Both the position numbers and the translations under genes were made by a program. Positions 16,910 to 26,550 of a DNA stretch of 64,000 nt are shown in pieces (position 1 is the first letter of the stretch; each line of letters begins with the position of its first letter). The DNA comes from Flavobacteriales bacterium (GTDB taxonomy: Bacteria > Bacteroidota > Bacteroidia > Flavobacteriales_F > PHOS-HE28). A model generated the notes under the pieces. That model made no database searches and was not told where the DNA came from. It saw nothing but the letters and a program-made list of their open reading frames with translations. The DNA lies in the NCBI GenBank assembly GCA_026129465.1, contig JAHCIA010000001.1, positions 1,001,964 to 1,065,963 on the forward strand, read 5' to 3'.

Positions 16910-18201
16910 GGACCTTCTTCGCTTCTTCACTCCTTCTCTTTCTTACCAGTGTTTCCGCGCAGGACCTCCTCACGGCCGAGCAGGCGCTCAACATCGCCCT
17001 GGAACACAACCACGGCATCCGCCTGGCCAAGCTGTCGCTGAAGAGCGCCGAGTTGATGAACACCGCTGGCGAGGCCGGCATGCTGCCCACCATCGATGCC
17101 ATAGGCATGTACGACGGTGATCGCAGTGCCACGCGGCAGACCTTCTTCAGCGGCGAGGTGCGCGAGGTGGACGACGCCAATTCACGCGTGCTGAGCGGCG
17201 CGGTGCAGTTGAACTGGACCGTGTTCGACGGCCTCACCATGTTCGCCACCAAGGACCGGCTGGCCGCGCTGGAAGAGATCGAGCGCAACCTGTTGAAGCA
17301 GCAGGTGGAGGCGACCGTGTACGAGGTGATGGCCATGTACTACCAGGCCGTTCAGCTGCGCAAGGCGATCGTCGTGCAGCGCGAAGGGCTGCGCACCGGT
17401 CGCGAACGCTTGATGATCGCCGAAACGGGCGAGCGCATCGGCAGCACCAGTGGCCTGCAGGTGGTGCAGGCGCGGCTGGACCTGAGCACCGACAGCGCCG
17501 CCCTGCTCGACCTGCGCATGCAGGAGGCCACCACGCAGCATCGCCTCAATCTCCTGCTGGGCCGCGATCCGGCAACGCCCTTCACCACGGAAACCGAGAT
17601 CCCCGCAGCGGAGGAACTCGACCTCGCCGCCCTTCAGCGCGATGCACGCGGCGCCAACAGCAGCCTGATGCAGGCCCGCCAACAACAACTCGCTGCGGAC
17701 CTCGCCGTGAAGGAACTGCGCGGTGCGCTCTTCCCGCGCGTCGATGTCTTCGGCAACTACGCATACCGACGCAGCCAGAGCGATGTGGGCTTCCTGTTGA
17801 GCAACCGCGCCATCGGTCCCGACTACGGCGTGCGGGTCAGCGTGCCCATCTTCCGGGGTGGGCAGGCCTCACGCGCCACCGAGGCCGCCAAGCTGGGTCG
17901 TGAGCAGGCCGCCATCACCACCGAGGAGACACAACTGTTGGTGGAACAACAACTCCTCGATGCCTGGACACTGTACAGCACCGCCCGCACCCGCGTGGCC
18001 CTGGAGCAGGACAACCTGCAAGGCACCCAGACCCAGGTGGACGTGGCGCTGGAGAGCTACCGCCTGGGTGTGATCACCGCCGTGGAACTCCGCGATGTGC
18101 AGCAGGGCCTGATCGATGCAGAGAACCGCCTGCTGCTCGCACAGTACGAGGCGAAGCTGGCGGAGCTGCAGTTGAAGTGGCTGGCGGGGAGGTTGGTGTG
18201 A
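16906..18201 (+). CDS. TolC-family outer-membrane efflux channel
   Basis: The 431-residue protein has a signal peptide (MRTFFASSLLLFLTSVSAQ) and two OEP repeats: LTAEQALNIALEHNHGIRLAKL opens the first, and helices such as VQLRKAIVVQREGLRTGRERL and VVQARLDLSTDSAALLDLRMQ carry the coiled-coil tunnel; the second repeat ends SYRLGVITAVELRDVQQGLIDAENRLL. It provides the exit duct for the upstream RND pump. It is the last gene of the operon. Confidence 0.94.
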   Translation: MRTFFASSLLLFLTSVSAQDLLTAEQALNIALEHNHGIRLAKLSLKSAELMNTAGEAGMLPTIDAIGMYDGDRSATRQTFFSGEVREVDDANSRVLSGAVQLNWTVFDGLTMFATKDRLAALEEIERNLLKQQVEATVYEVMAMYYQAVQLRKAIVVQREGLRTGRERLMIAETGERIGSTSGLQVVQARLDLSTDSAALLDLRMQEATTQHRLNLLLGRDPATPFTTETEIPAAEELDLAALQRDARGANSSLMQARQQQLAADLAVKELRGALFPRVDVFGNYAYRRSQSDVGFLLSNRAIGPDYGVRVSVPIFRGGQASRATEAAKLGREQAAITTEETQLLVEQQLLDAWTLYSTARTRVALEQDNLQGTQTQVDVALESYRLGVITAVELRDVQQGLIDAENRLLLAQYEAKLAELQLKWLAGRLV

Positions 18202-18280
18202 TAAGCATCCTGTTGGCCAGGTCCCGGTCGCCCCGTCCACAGTGTGCAACCCTGTACCGTGGTGCAGCGATCTTCGCCCC

Positions 18281-18778
18281 ATGCCCCGCCTCCACCCCAT
18301 CACCGCCGCCGATCTCCCGCACATTCACGCAGGCTTGGGTGATCCCCGCGTGACCCGCCACTACGGGGTGCATTACGACAGCCTGGAGGCCACGCAGGCA
18401 CAGATGGACTGGTACGCCGCCTTGGAACGCGACGGCACCGGCCAATGGTGGGGCATCCGCGATGAGGACGGCACCTTCCTCGGCACCATCGGCTTCAACG
18501 GGCTGCAAAGCGACCACCGCAAAGCCGAGATCGGTTTCTGGCTGCTGCACGCGCATTGGGGCAAGGGCATCATCGGCCAGGTGATGCCGCAGGCGCTGGC
18601 ACACGGCTTCACGCAGTTGGGCCTGCACCGCATCGAAGCCATCGTGGAAAGTGGGAATGCTGCCAGCAGCAGGGTGCTCCAGCGGCATGGCTTCAACCAC
18701 GAAGGCACCCTGCGCGAAACCGAATGGAAGCACGAGCGCTGGATCGACCTGGAGGTGTGGGCGTTGGTCGGGGCGTGA
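18281..18778 (+). CDS. RimJ/RimL-type GNAT acetyltransferase
   Basis: The 165-residue protein has GNAT motifs: KAEIGFWLLHAHWGKGIIGQ (acetyl-CoA pyrophosphate loop region), HRIEAIVESGNAASSRVLQRHGF and the final EGTLRETEWKHERWIDLEVWAL. Members acetylate N-termini of proteins or small amines. The ATG at 18281 gives a standard N-terminus. Its stop overlaps a GTG that opens the YgiD fragment. Confidence 0.88.
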   Translation: MPRLHPITAADLPHIHAGLGDPRVTRHYGVHYDSLEATQAQMDWYAALERDGTGQWWGIRDEDGTFLGTIGFNGLQSDHRKAEIGFWLLHAHWGKGIIGQVMPQALAHGFTQLGLHRIEAIVESGNAASSRVLQRHGFNHEGTLRETEWKHERWIDLEVWALVGA

Positions 18779-19044
18779 GCGACTGGCGCAACCCCGAAGG
18801 CGGCTACGACCGGGCTGTGGAGGCGAACACGCGCATGAAGGAGCTGATCATGAACGAGGGCTACGCGCAACTGGCCAACTATGGCGCGCAGGGCCGCGCC
18901 TTCCAACATAGCATCCCCACACCGGAGCACTACCTGCCGCTGCTCTACATCCTGGGCCTGAAGGATCGCTGGGAGCCCGTGAAGCTCTTCAACGACCGCA
19001 CGGTGATGGGCAGCATCGCGATGACGAGCGTGATGGTGGGATAG
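18775..19044 (+). pseudogene. C-terminal fragment of a YgiD/4,5-DOPA-type extradiol dioxygenase
   Basis: This 89-codon frame (GTG at 18775, or no start) reads WRNPEGGYDRAVEAN, GRAFQHSIPTPEHYLPLLYI and FNDRTVMGSIAMTSVMVG, which is the C-terminal third of class III extradiol dioxygenases of the YgiD type (usually about 260-300 residues). The HPTPEHYLP-like segment with its histidine is intact, but the N-terminal two thirds with the other metal ligands are missing. The GNAT gene directly in front is intact, so a deletion or insertion has removed the start of the gene. Translation from the overlapping GTG cannot be excluded. Confidence 0.75.
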
Positions 19045-19097
19045 ATGGGATCGGTCGTTCGGATGATCATGCATGGTCAGCTGGTTTATTTTGCTCC

Positions 19098-19916
19098 ATG
19101 CGCGAGGCTTCGGGAGCATCCATCGTCCTCACCATCCTCATCCTGCTGCTCACGCTGGTGGCCACCATCGGCGGCATCACGGTGGATGGTCTTTACCGCG
19201 ACAACGAATTCGTATGGCTGGCCTGGTGGGTGAACGACCGGGTGACGTTGTACATCGGCATGCCTTTGCTGGCAGGGTCCTTCGTCGCTACGATGCGCGG
19301 CATTCCGAGTGGGCGGCTGCTCTGGCTGGGCATGTTGTGGTATCTGGTGTACAACTATGCCTTCTACCTCTTTGGCGCTGCCTTCAATGCACACTTCCTG
19401 CTGTATGTGGCGCTGTTCATCCTGCCCACGTTGGCGCTGATCGCCGGGCTGATGGAACTTGACATCTCCGCGATCCGCGCGAGCATGCCGTCGCGAACGA
19501 CACAGCGCTTCGTGGGTGGATACATGATGACATGGGGTCTGATGCTCGGCACGATATGGGCCACACAGGCCGCGGCCTACCTGTTCGATGGTACCCTGCC
19601 CGATCTGCTGGCCATCACCGGTGGTGAGACCCACCTGATCGCCGCCCTGGACCTTTCCTTGGTGGTGCCCTCCTTTCTGCTGGCAGGCTGGTGGCTTTGG
19701 CGCGGGAACCCTTGGGGTGTGGTGGCGGGCGTCATCGCCAATGTGAAAGGCTCCGTGTACTGCGTGGTGCTGGCCTGGGGCGCGCATGCCGGCGAGCAGG
19801 CAGGATACCCCGGTGGGGAACTCCTGCCGTTGTGGAGTGCCCTGGTCGTGCTGGGGGTCCTGGCGATCGTGGCCCTGCTGAGGCCGCTTCGACGGCCATC
19901 CCACAGGAGGCGGTGA
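19098..19916 (+). CDS. Seven-helix integral membrane protein, unknown function
   Basis: The 272-residue protein has about seven membrane segments (SIVLTILILLLTLVATIGGI, MLWYLVYNYAFYLFGAAF, FLLYVALFILPTLALIAGL, YMMTWGLMLGTIWATQAAAYLF, LVVPSFLLAGWWLW, and others). I do not recognise the family. A TATTTTG box lies 4 nt before the ATG, so the mRNA is probably leaderless. It converges with the glycosyltransferase gene 6 nt downstream. Confidence 0.75.
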   Translation: MREASGASIVLTILILLLTLVATIGGITVDGLYRDNEFVWLAWWVNDRVTLYIGMPLLAGSFVATMRGIPSGRLLWLGMLWYLVYNYAFYLFGAAFNAHFLLYVALFILPTLALIAGLMELDISAIRASMPSRTTQRFVGGYMMTWGLMLGTIWATQAAAYLFDGTLPDLLAITGGETHLIAALDLSLVVPSFLLAGWWLWRGNPWGVVAGVIANVKGSVYCVVLAWGAHAGEQAGYPGGELLPLWSALVVLGVLAIVALLRPLRRPSHRRR

Positions 19917-19922
19917 ACACCC

Positions 19923-20684
19923 TCAGTGGAAGAACTGCATCACCTTGCTCCAAAGCTTGCGCGTCACCAGCAGCGGCGGGGCCTTCAGGCCATTGATGCC
20001 CCAGGAGGCCCGCACCTCGCGGTTGGCCTTCAGGATGTGCTTCACGCTGCCGTTGCTCATGCCACCCAGCCGGAAGCGCACCAGCACCTCGCGCAGGTGC
20101 ACCGTGGGCACTTGGTGCTTGTAGAGGAAGCGCAGCAGGATCTCGTAGTCGGCCCCGATGCGCAGATCGGTGTTGAAGTGGCCGAAACGGTCGTACACGC
20201 TCTTGCGGATGAAGGTCCCCACGTGCGGAGGCATCCAGCCCTTGCGGAAGTTCTCCCGATGGTAGGTGCCGCTGAGCCAGGTGCGATGCACCTTGAAGAT
20301 GTCCTTCTCATCCACCATGATGATGTCGCCATAGACGGCATCGGCGTGGGAGCGTTGGAAGGCGGCCACCACCTGCGCGATGGTCGCGGGTGTCATCAGC
20401 AGATCACCGGCATTCACGAAGCCGATGGCCTCCCCCGTGGCCAGCCGAAGGCCCTTGTTCATGGCGTCGTAGATCCCGGTGTCGGGCTCGCTCACGAGGA
20501 TGTCGATACCGCGCCTGCCCGGTGCCGCGCGATAGTCCTCCAGGATCTCCACCGTGCCATCGGTACTGGCCCCGTCGATCACGATCAGTTCGATGTCCGG
20601 ATGTGTCTGCGCCAGGATGCTGTCCAGCGTTTCGCGGATCACGGGCGCCACGTTGCGGCAGACGGTGATGAGGGTCGTTCTCAA
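19923..20684 (-). CDS. Family 2 glycosyltransferase (TTG start)
   Basis: The 253-residue protein is a GT-A fold GT2: TLITVCRNVAPVIRETLDSILAQ, IELIVIDGASTDGTVEILEDY, a DTGIYDAMNKGLRLATGEAIGFVNAGD stretch with the acidic metal/nucleotide site, and GADYEILLRFLYKH. It transfers a sugar to a growing surface glycan. The only start at the family position is TTG at 20684; no ATG or GTG precedes it in frame. It is the distal gene of the minus-strand glycan cluster. Confidence 0.88.
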   Translation of the reverse strand: MRTTLITVCRNVAPVIRETLDSILAQTHPDIELIVIDGASTDGTVEILEDYRAAPGRRGIDILVSEPDTGIYDAMNKGLRLATGEAIGFVNAGDLLMTPATIAQVVAAFQRSHADAVYGDIIMVDEKDIFKVHRTWLSGTYHRENFRKGWMPPHVGTFIRKSVYDRFGHFNTDLRIGADYEILLRFLYKHQVPTVHLREVLVRFRLGGMSNGSVKHILKANREVRASWGINGLKAPPLLVTRKLWSKVMQFFH

Positions 20685-20723
20685 GTTGGATGTTGAACGT
20701 TGGGGCCGATGGAGGATGGCGTA

Positions 20724-21284
20724 CTACTCAATGACCCTTTCGCGCACCGCCACCGCCGGATTCCCCTGATAGATCGTGTAAGGCTCGAGGTCCTTGCTGG
20801 CCATGCTGCCGGCGGCCAGCACGCTGTGGCTCTTCAATGTGACCCCGAGGGTCACGATAGCCCCTGCCCCCACCCAGCAGCCATCCTCCAAGACCACCGG
20901 GGCGGTGTAGGTGGGGTAATCGACCTTCTTGTAATCATGGCTCCCTTGTATGATCATGGCCCCCTGGCTGATGACCACATTGCTGCCGATGGTGAGTCGG
21001 TCCAGGTTGTCCAACCACGCCCGCTGGCCGATCCAGCTGTGGTCGCCGATGGTGAGCTTCCATGGGAACTTGATGTTCACCCCGGGATGGATGACCACGC
21101 CCTTCCCCACCTGGGCGCCGAACAGCCGGAGCAGCGCAGGCTTGGGCGAACGGAAAGGGAAACAGGGGTTGAGGAAGAAGAGTGCGTTGGTGAAATACCA
21201 CAGCGTGCGCTTCACCAGTCCCGCCCCGGGATCGAATGTCCTCGAGTTGTCGAAACGGGAGAGATCGACGGTGGGGCGGGTCAT
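20724..21284 (-). CDS. WcaF-like hexapeptide acetyltransferase
   Basis: The 186-residue protein has the WcaF layout: N-terminal LSRFDNSRTFDPG ... RTLWYFTNALFFLNPCFPFR, then left-handed beta-helix hexapeptide repeats (VGKGVVIHPGVNI, IGDHSWIGQRAWL, IGSNVVISQGAMI, LEDGCWVGAGAIV, HSVLAAGSM) with SHDYKK. It O-acetylates sugars in extracellular polysaccharide synthesis. The start at 21284 overlaps the upstream GT4 stop by ATGA (21281-21284). Confidence 0.9.
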   Translation of the reverse strand: MTRPTVDLSRFDNSRTFDPGAGLVKRTLWYFTNALFFLNPCFPFRSPKPALLRLFGAQVGKGVVIHPGVNIKFPWKLTIGDHSWIGQRAWLDNLDRLTIGSNVVISQGAMIIQGSHDYKKVDYPTYTAPVVLEDGCWVGAGAIVTLGVTLKSHSVLAAGSMASKDLEPYTIYQGNPAVAVRERVIE

Positions 21285-22420
21285 GGACGGAACAAGCTCA
21301 GGTAGTGCGCGCGAAGGGGTTCCGCCGCCAAAGATCGCCGGCCCAGCGCGAACGCGCCTTGGCACAGGGCGATGAATTCATCCTCCCCCATGTCCACCAA
21401 CGACCGCAAGACCTTCTCGAAGCGCTCGGGCTTGTCCAGGGGCAGGTCCCAGCCCGCCTGCTGAGGCTCCAGACCCTTCCAAGGGGTGCGGTCACTGATC
21501 AGCAGCGGCCGGCCTGCGCTCAGCGCCTCCAGCATCGTGTGGCCGAAGTTCTCGCCCACACTGGGCATGAAGAGCACATGGGCAGCGGCCAGCACCTCGG
21601 GCACCTGTTCCGGTGCGATCTCGCCATGCCATTCCACCTTGACCTGTGGCAGCAGGGCCGCGATGGCCGCCTGGCATCGCCGCCAGTGGTCCTCGTGATA
21701 CACGGTGCCATACAGGTCGAACCGCACATCGCCCTGGACCTTGGCCAACCGCTGGATCGCGAAAAGCGTGTTCTTTTCCTGCGCGATACGGCCCACGCTC
21801 GCCAAACGCAACGTACCGGCGCGTTTGGTGATGGGTGCGGGTGCTTCGCGTTCCTGTACGCGGCCCAGGTTGGGCACCAGGTGTACCACGGCATCGCCAC
21901 CGATCCAGCGCTTCACATCGGCCACCTCCTCCGCATTGGTGGCCTGGAACTCCACGCCCTTGAAGCAGCCAGTGGCACGCATCGCCAGCAACACCAGTCG
22001 TTTCAGCAGGTTCTTCTGGCGCATGACACCGCTGGCCAGCATGCCGCGCACGGCCACGATGCGCCGTTGCTTCGATCCGCGCAGCAGCCACAAGGGCAGC
22101 ATGGTGCTCCACCGTGACCATAGGCCATTGATGTGGATGGCATCCCATGGGCGCTCCTGCAGCAGGGTCTTCCATCGCGCCCGGCTCCGGCCTTCCGGCG
22201 AGGCGTACCAGACACGCTCTCCCTTGTCCTGCACGGTCCATCGGTCCTTCGGGAGTTCGGCTGGAGACGTGGTGGCCGTGTAGTCACGATCGCCGGTCAC
22301 GATGTGGAAGTCCACGTCCCCATGCAGATGGTCCACGAGGTTCACCAGACTACGCACCGGGCCACCCGCCTTGTAGAAAGGCTTGTACCAGTCGATGAAG
22401 ACGAGCACCTGTGGCTTCAT
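21281..22420 (-). CDS. Family 4 glycosyltransferase
   Basis: The 379-residue protein is GT-B fold. The N-domain has KPFYKAGGPVRSLVNLVDHL and the C-domain SVGRIAQEKNTLFAIQRLAK, followed by the GT4 EX7E-like PSVGENFGHTMLEALSAGRPLLISD. Such enzymes use nucleotide sugars with retention at the cytoplasmic face. Its start and stop both overlap neighbours by 4 nt (22417-22420 and 21281-21284), so the GT4-GT4-acetyltransferase block is one operon. Confidence 0.9.
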   Translation of the reverse strand: MKPQVLVFIDWYKPFYKAGGPVRSLVNLVDHLHGDVDFHIVTGDRDYTATTSPAELPKDRWTVQDKGERVWYASPEGRSRARWKTLLQERPWDAIHINGLWSRWSTMLPLWLLRGSKQRRIVAVRGMLASGVMRQKNLLKRLVLLAMRATGCFKGVEFQATNAEEVADVKRWIGGDAVVHLVPNLGRVQEREAPAPITKRAGTLRLASVGRIAQEKNTLFAIQRLAKVQGDVRFDLYGTVYHEDHWRRCQAAIAALLPQVKVEWHGEIAPEQVPEVLAAAHVLFMPSVGENFGHTMLEALSAGRPLLISDRTPWKGLEPQQAGWDLPLDKPERFEKVLRSLVDMGEDEFIALCQGAFALGRRSLAAEPLRAHYLSLFRP

Positions 22421-23496
22421 GTGCGGGGTGCTTGGACAATGCCGATCGCGGTATCGGCCCAGGCATCGGGGTTCCACGCTCGGCCGAGCTGGGCGCTTCG
22501 CCGGCCCATGTCGCGCAGTTCCGCATCGCTGCGGCGCACCATCGCCCGCAGGGCATCGCGCAGCCCATACTTGTCGCCCGCCTTGTAGCGGAAGCCGTTG
22601 ATGCCCTCCTCCAGGAAACGTTCGGCGGCGCCCACCGCATCGCTGAGCACCAGCGGCAGGCCGGCGCAGGCATGTTCGTGCACCACCACGCCCCATGGCT
22701 CATACAAACTGGGCAGGACGAACACGCCACTCTCCGCCACCACATCACGCATCTCCGCCGCCTGCTTGAATCCCAGATGCCGGATGCGCGGATGCCGGCC
22801 GGATGGGGAGTCCATCACCTGTTGATGCTGTTCGCCGGTGCCGGCCAGCCAGAGTTCCCAGTCGCCGGCTTCGCCCTGGTCGCACAGCAAAGCGAAAGCA
22901 TCGCAGAGCGTCTGCTGGCCCTTGGTGGGGATGTAACGGGCCACGCACAGGAAACGGTGCGGCCAGGACGTTGCACGCTCCGCAAGAAGGCGCTCGCCGA
23001 GTGGTGCGAAGAGACCGGTGTCCGCCGAATAGAAGCCTGTGCGGATGCGATCGCCAGGAATGCCCAACATGCGCGCGTAGTGCCGCTGGGGGCCACCGGT
23101 GACCCAGGCATGGCTGAAGGTGCCACGCAGCCAGCTTCGCGACAGCAGCACATGCGCCCATTGCCGGACATCACCGCGCCAGGCGGTGTCGCAGATCATC
23201 ACCGTGGGCACGCCGCGCTGCCGCATGGCACGGCACACACGCAGATAGCCTTTGTCCACCCAGCCGCTGGTGATGACGATGTCGGGCGACAATTCCTCCG
23301 CCAGGCCCATCAAGGCCGGATCGTCCAGCCCACTGCGCACATGAGCCTCGATGGGGCTGTCCTGCCCGAAGGCGAAGGGTGCCTCGGCGTTCACCGGCCA
23401 GCGGACCAGGACCACACGAACACCGCGTGAGGCCAGCGCCTCCAGGCAGGCGATCACATAGGGTGCGGCCTCGGTGTAGAGGATCAGCGCATTCAT
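22417..23496 (-). CDS. Family 4 glycosyltransferase
   Basis: The 359-residue protein has the GT4 C-domain with FLCVARYIPTKGQQTLCDAFALL and VFVLPSLYEPWGVVVHEHACAGLPLVLSD (EX7E with Glu at EPWG and EH). The N-domain is short and includes DIVITSGWVDKGYLRVCRAM. The start at 23496 is preferred to 23505. On the minus strand a CATCTTTG sequence (23503-23510) lies 6 nt upstream, one change from TAnnTTTG. It is the first gene of the glycan operon. Confidence 0.9.
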   Translation of the reverse strand: MNALILYTEAAPYVIACLEALASRGVRVVLVRWPVNAEAPFAFGQDSPIEAHVRSGLDDPALMGLAEELSPDIVITSGWVDKGYLRVCRAMRQRGVPTVMICDTAWRGDVRQWAHVLLSRSWLRGTFSHAWVTGGPQRHYARMLGIPGDRIRTGFYSADTGLFAPLGERLLAERATSWPHRFLCVARYIPTKGQQTLCDAFALLCDQGEAGDWELWLAGTGEQHQQVMDSPSGRHPRIRHLGFKQAAEMRDVVAESGVFVLPSLYEPWGVVVHEHACAGLPLVLSDAVGAAERFLEEGINGFRYKAGDKYGLRDALRAMVRRSDAELRDMGRRSAQLGRAWNPDAWADTAIGIVQAPRT

Positions 23497-23534
23497 CGGC
23501 GGCAAAGATGGCGGTCCATCGCCACCATGTGCCC

Positions 23535-26453
23535 TCAGAGTTCCTCGTCGTAGCCGAACACCTCCTTCTTGGTGAGTTCGCGCACGGGCCCCAGCCGCTC
23601 CAAGGTCTTGAAATCAAGGTTGGCGCGCTTGCCGATGACCAGGTAGGTGTAGTGGCGCCCTTTGATCTCGCGGTCGAAGAAGTCCTTCATGTCCTGCAGA
23701 CCGATGCCCGGGATGCGCTCGTAGTTGGTGCGCCGGATGTCGCGGTCCAGGCCCAGCCGCCGCATGCTCTCCCAGGTCCAGTAGATCCTGTCGCGCGTGA
23801 TGCGTCCGCTTTCGATCACTTTCAGCGCGGAGAGCTTGGCGCCCTCGTACTGGTCGGCGGCCATGGGCATGTCGTCCAGCAGGGCCAACAGCGCGTCCAC
23901 CGCGTCGTTCAACTTGTCGGCCTGGGTGCCGATCATGGCCCGCACGTAGTGCGCGTCCTCACCACGCGATGGCGTGATGTAGCTGGCGTTCGCGCTGTAG
24001 GCCAGCGCCTTCGCCTCACGGATCTCCTGGAACACGATGCTGGAAAGTCCGGACCCGAAGTATTCGTTGAACAGGGCGGCGTAAGGCAGCACGTCCACAT
24101 CGAATGGCCGCGCCTTGCTCACGAGCATCATCTCGGTCTGCACCATGTCATGGTCCAGGAAGAGCACCGTATTGGTGGTGGTCTCCAATTCGGTATAGAC
24201 ACGCGGCGCAGGGATCTCCTTCAACGCAGCGGGCACGCGATGCGCCTTGTCCAGCAGGGTCTTCACCTCCTTGATGGGCTTGCGGCCGTAGTAGAAGACG
24301 CGGTGCTTGTGCGTGGTGAGCGCCTGGATGCGGCGGGTCAGGTCCGCGGCGGGGATCGCCCGCATGGCCTCCACGCTCAGCGCATCGGTCAGGGGCGAAC
24401 GCTCGCCGTAGCGGGCGTAGCTGAACATGGCGGTGCCCAGGATGAAGCCTTTGTTCTTGAGACGATCCTGACGCTCCTTGGCGATGTCGTTGATCAGCTC
24501 GGCCAGGGCTTCCTCGTTCGGCCTGGCATCGGCGAGCAATTGCTCCAGCAGTTCCACGCCACGGGCCAGGTTCTTCTCCAGCCCGCTCAGCGAAATGGTG
24601 GTCCGGTCCTCGCCCACGTTCACATCGATGCGCAGGCCCAGGTGGAAGAGTTCCTTCTTCAGATCGGCGGGGCCGAGGCGGGAGGTGCCGAGGTAGGGCA
24701 GGTACTCCACGGCGAGGCGCAAGGCCGCGTCGTGGTCGGTGCCCATGTCCACGATGTAATGCAGCGAGAAGAGGTCGTTGCTGGTATTGGCCACGGCGGC
24801 CAGGGGAACGCCGCCGCGCAGGTCGGCACGCGCGATGGACTTCCCGAAGTCCACGAAGACCGGGGCGATGCGTGCACTGGGGGTGGCTTCCCATTGTGCC
24901 CGCCAGGCGCTCACGGCCTCGCGTTCGATGGGTACGGGGGTGATCTTCGGCTTGGGCACCTTGTGCGCGTCCTTGTTCTCGCCGGTGCGCTTGAAGACGA
25001 CCACGTGGCCCTTGCCGAGGCTGCGCCGGGCGAAGTCCATCACCTGCTGCCTGGTCACGCGCGCCATGCGGTCGTGCAGGTCCAGGATCTCCTTCCATTC
25101 GCGATGCGTGGTGAAAGCCTCGGTCATGGCCGAGGCGCGTGCCCGGTTCTCATCGCTCCAGGAGCGCACCCGGCGCTGGCGCAGGTCGTTCACCACGGCT
25201 TCCATCAGGCGGTCATCGAAATCACCGCGCGCCAGGCGGTCCACCTGGGCCAGCAGCAGATCGCGCACCTGCTCCAGGTCCTGGCCCTGCTTGGGGTTGC
25301 CGCTCACCATGAACTGGCCATGGTCCTGCATGGAACGTGCGAAGGCCACGGCGTTCAGCACCTTCTGCGCCTGCACCAGGTCCAGATCGAAGAGGCCGGC
25401 GCGGCCATTGGACAACATGCCCGCGACCAATCCTCCGATCACCTCGTCCTCGCTGCCCTTGCCTTTCAGCCGCCAGCCGATGTCCACCCAGCCGGCCATG
25501 GGACCGAACACTTCGCGCTCCTCCGGCAGTACCAGGGCCTCCTCCGGTTCGAACTGGAAGTGGGGCACATCCTTCGGCCGCCAAGCGCCGAAATGCTTGT
25601 CGATGAGGGCGATCGTGCGGTCGAAGTCCAGATCGCCAGCCATGATGATGGCCATGTTGTTGGGCACGTAGTGCGCATTGAAATAGGCATGGATCTTCAC
25701 CATGCTGGGGTTCTTCAGGTGTTCACCGGTGCCGATGGTGGTCTGCGTGCCGTAGGGGTGCTTGCGGAAAAGCGTCCTGCTCATGGCCTCTAAGGCGCTA
25801 CGCCGGTCGTTGTCCTGGCTCCGGTTGAACTCCTCGTAGACGGTCTCCAACTCGGTGTGGAAGAGACGCAGGACCAATTCGTTGAATCGCTCGGCCTCCA
25901 CCATCATCCACTTCTCCATCTCATCGCTGGGGATGTCGTTGATGTAGACCGTCTGTTCCACCGAAGTGTAGGCGTTGGTGCCGCGTGCGCCGATGGAGGA
26001 GATCATCTTGTCGTACTCGCTGGGGATGGCCAGGCGGGCGGCCAGGCCGGAGAGGCTGTCGATGCCGGCGTAGATCCTGTCGCGCTCGGTCTCATCGCGT
26101 GTGGCACGGCGCTGTTCATACAGTTCGGAGATGCGATCGAGCAGCACGCGCTCCTGCTCCCAGTCGCTGGTGCCGTAGCGGCTTGTTCCCTTGAAGAGCA
26201 TGTGCTCCAGATAGTGCGCCAGCCCCGTGGCATCGGCGGGGTCGTGCTTGCTACCGGCGCGTACCGCGATGTTGGTCTGGATGCGCGGAGCGTCCTCATT
26301 GCGGCTCAGGTACACGGTGAGCCCGTTGTCCAGCTTGTAGATCCGCACGCCGATGGGATCGCCGGGCACGGAGGTGTAGGCATATTGGTTCTGGGCGATG
26401 GCGAAAAGGGTCATCGGGGCGGTCAGGAGGGATAGCAGGGTTCGTGCGTACAT
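23535..26453 (-). CDS. M16 zinc metallopeptidase (double-domain)
   Basis: The 972-residue protein has a signal peptide (MYARTLLSLLTAPMTLFAIAQ) and two M16 halves. The inverted zinc motif HXXEH is H80-YLE-H84 within LAHYLEHMLFKGTSRYGT, and the distal Glu lies in ELETVYEEFNRSQDND. The second half (FGKSIARADLRGGVPLAAV ... GIGLQDMKDFFDREIKG) is a non-catalytic M16C-type pair. It should degrade peptides in the periplasm. It ends 38 nt before the glycan operon, on the same strand. Confidence 0.93.
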   Translation of the reverse strand: MYARTLLSLLTAPMTLFAIAQNQYAYTSVPGDPIGVRIYKLDNGLTVYLSRNEDAPRIQTNIAVRAGSKHDPADATGLAHYLEHMLFKGTSRYGTSDWEQERVLLDRISELYEQRRATRDETERDRIYAGIDSLSGLAARLAIPSEYDKMISSIGARGTNAYTSVEQTVYINDIPSDEMEKWMMVEAERFNELVLRLFHTELETVYEEFNRSQDNDRRSALEAMSRTLFRKHPYGTQTTIGTGEHLKNPSMVKIHAYFNAHYVPNNMAIIMAGDLDFDRTIALIDKHFGAWRPKDVPHFQFEPEEALVLPEEREVFGPMAGWVDIGWRLKGKGSEDEVIGGLVAGMLSNGRAGLFDLDLVQAQKVLNAVAFARSMQDHGQFMVSGNPKQGQDLEQVRDLLLAQVDRLARGDFDDRLMEAVVNDLRQRRVRSWSDENRARASAMTEAFTTHREWKEILDLHDRMARVTRQQVMDFARRSLGKGHVVVFKRTGENKDAHKVPKPKITPVPIEREAVSAWRAQWEATPSARIAPVFVDFGKSIARADLRGGVPLAAVANTSNDLFSLHYIVDMGTDHDAALRLAVEYLPYLGTSRLGPADLKKELFHLGLRIDVNVGEDRTTISLSGLEKNLARGVELLEQLLADARPNEEALAELINDIAKERQDRLKNKGFILGTAMFSYARYGERSPLTDALSVEAMRAIPAADLTRRIQALTTHKHRVFYYGRKPIKEVKTLLDKAHRVPAALKEIPAPRVYTELETTTNTVLFLDHDMVQTEMMLVSKARPFDVDVLPYAALFNEYFGSGLSSIVFQEIREAKALAYSANASYITPSRGEDAHYVRAMIGTQADKLNDAVDALLALLDDMPMAADQYEGAKLSALKVIESGRITRDRIYWTWESMRRLGLDRDIRRTNYERIPGIGLQDMKDFFDREIKGRHYTYLVIGKRANLDFKTLERLGPVRELTKKEVFGYDEEL

Positions 26454-26550
26454 GATGGGAGCGTATCGGAGAGCGGGCAAGTTCAGCGACGGGAGGCGTA
26501 TCTCCAAGCCGGCCGCTGTACAGGAGAACGCGGAAGAGGGGAGCGCCGGT

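Noticed and set aside
16782..17120. Frame encoding VKEVREVREV repeats
   Set aside because: It is the alternative reading of the 9-bp repeat; the permease frame is continuous to the ATGA overlap.
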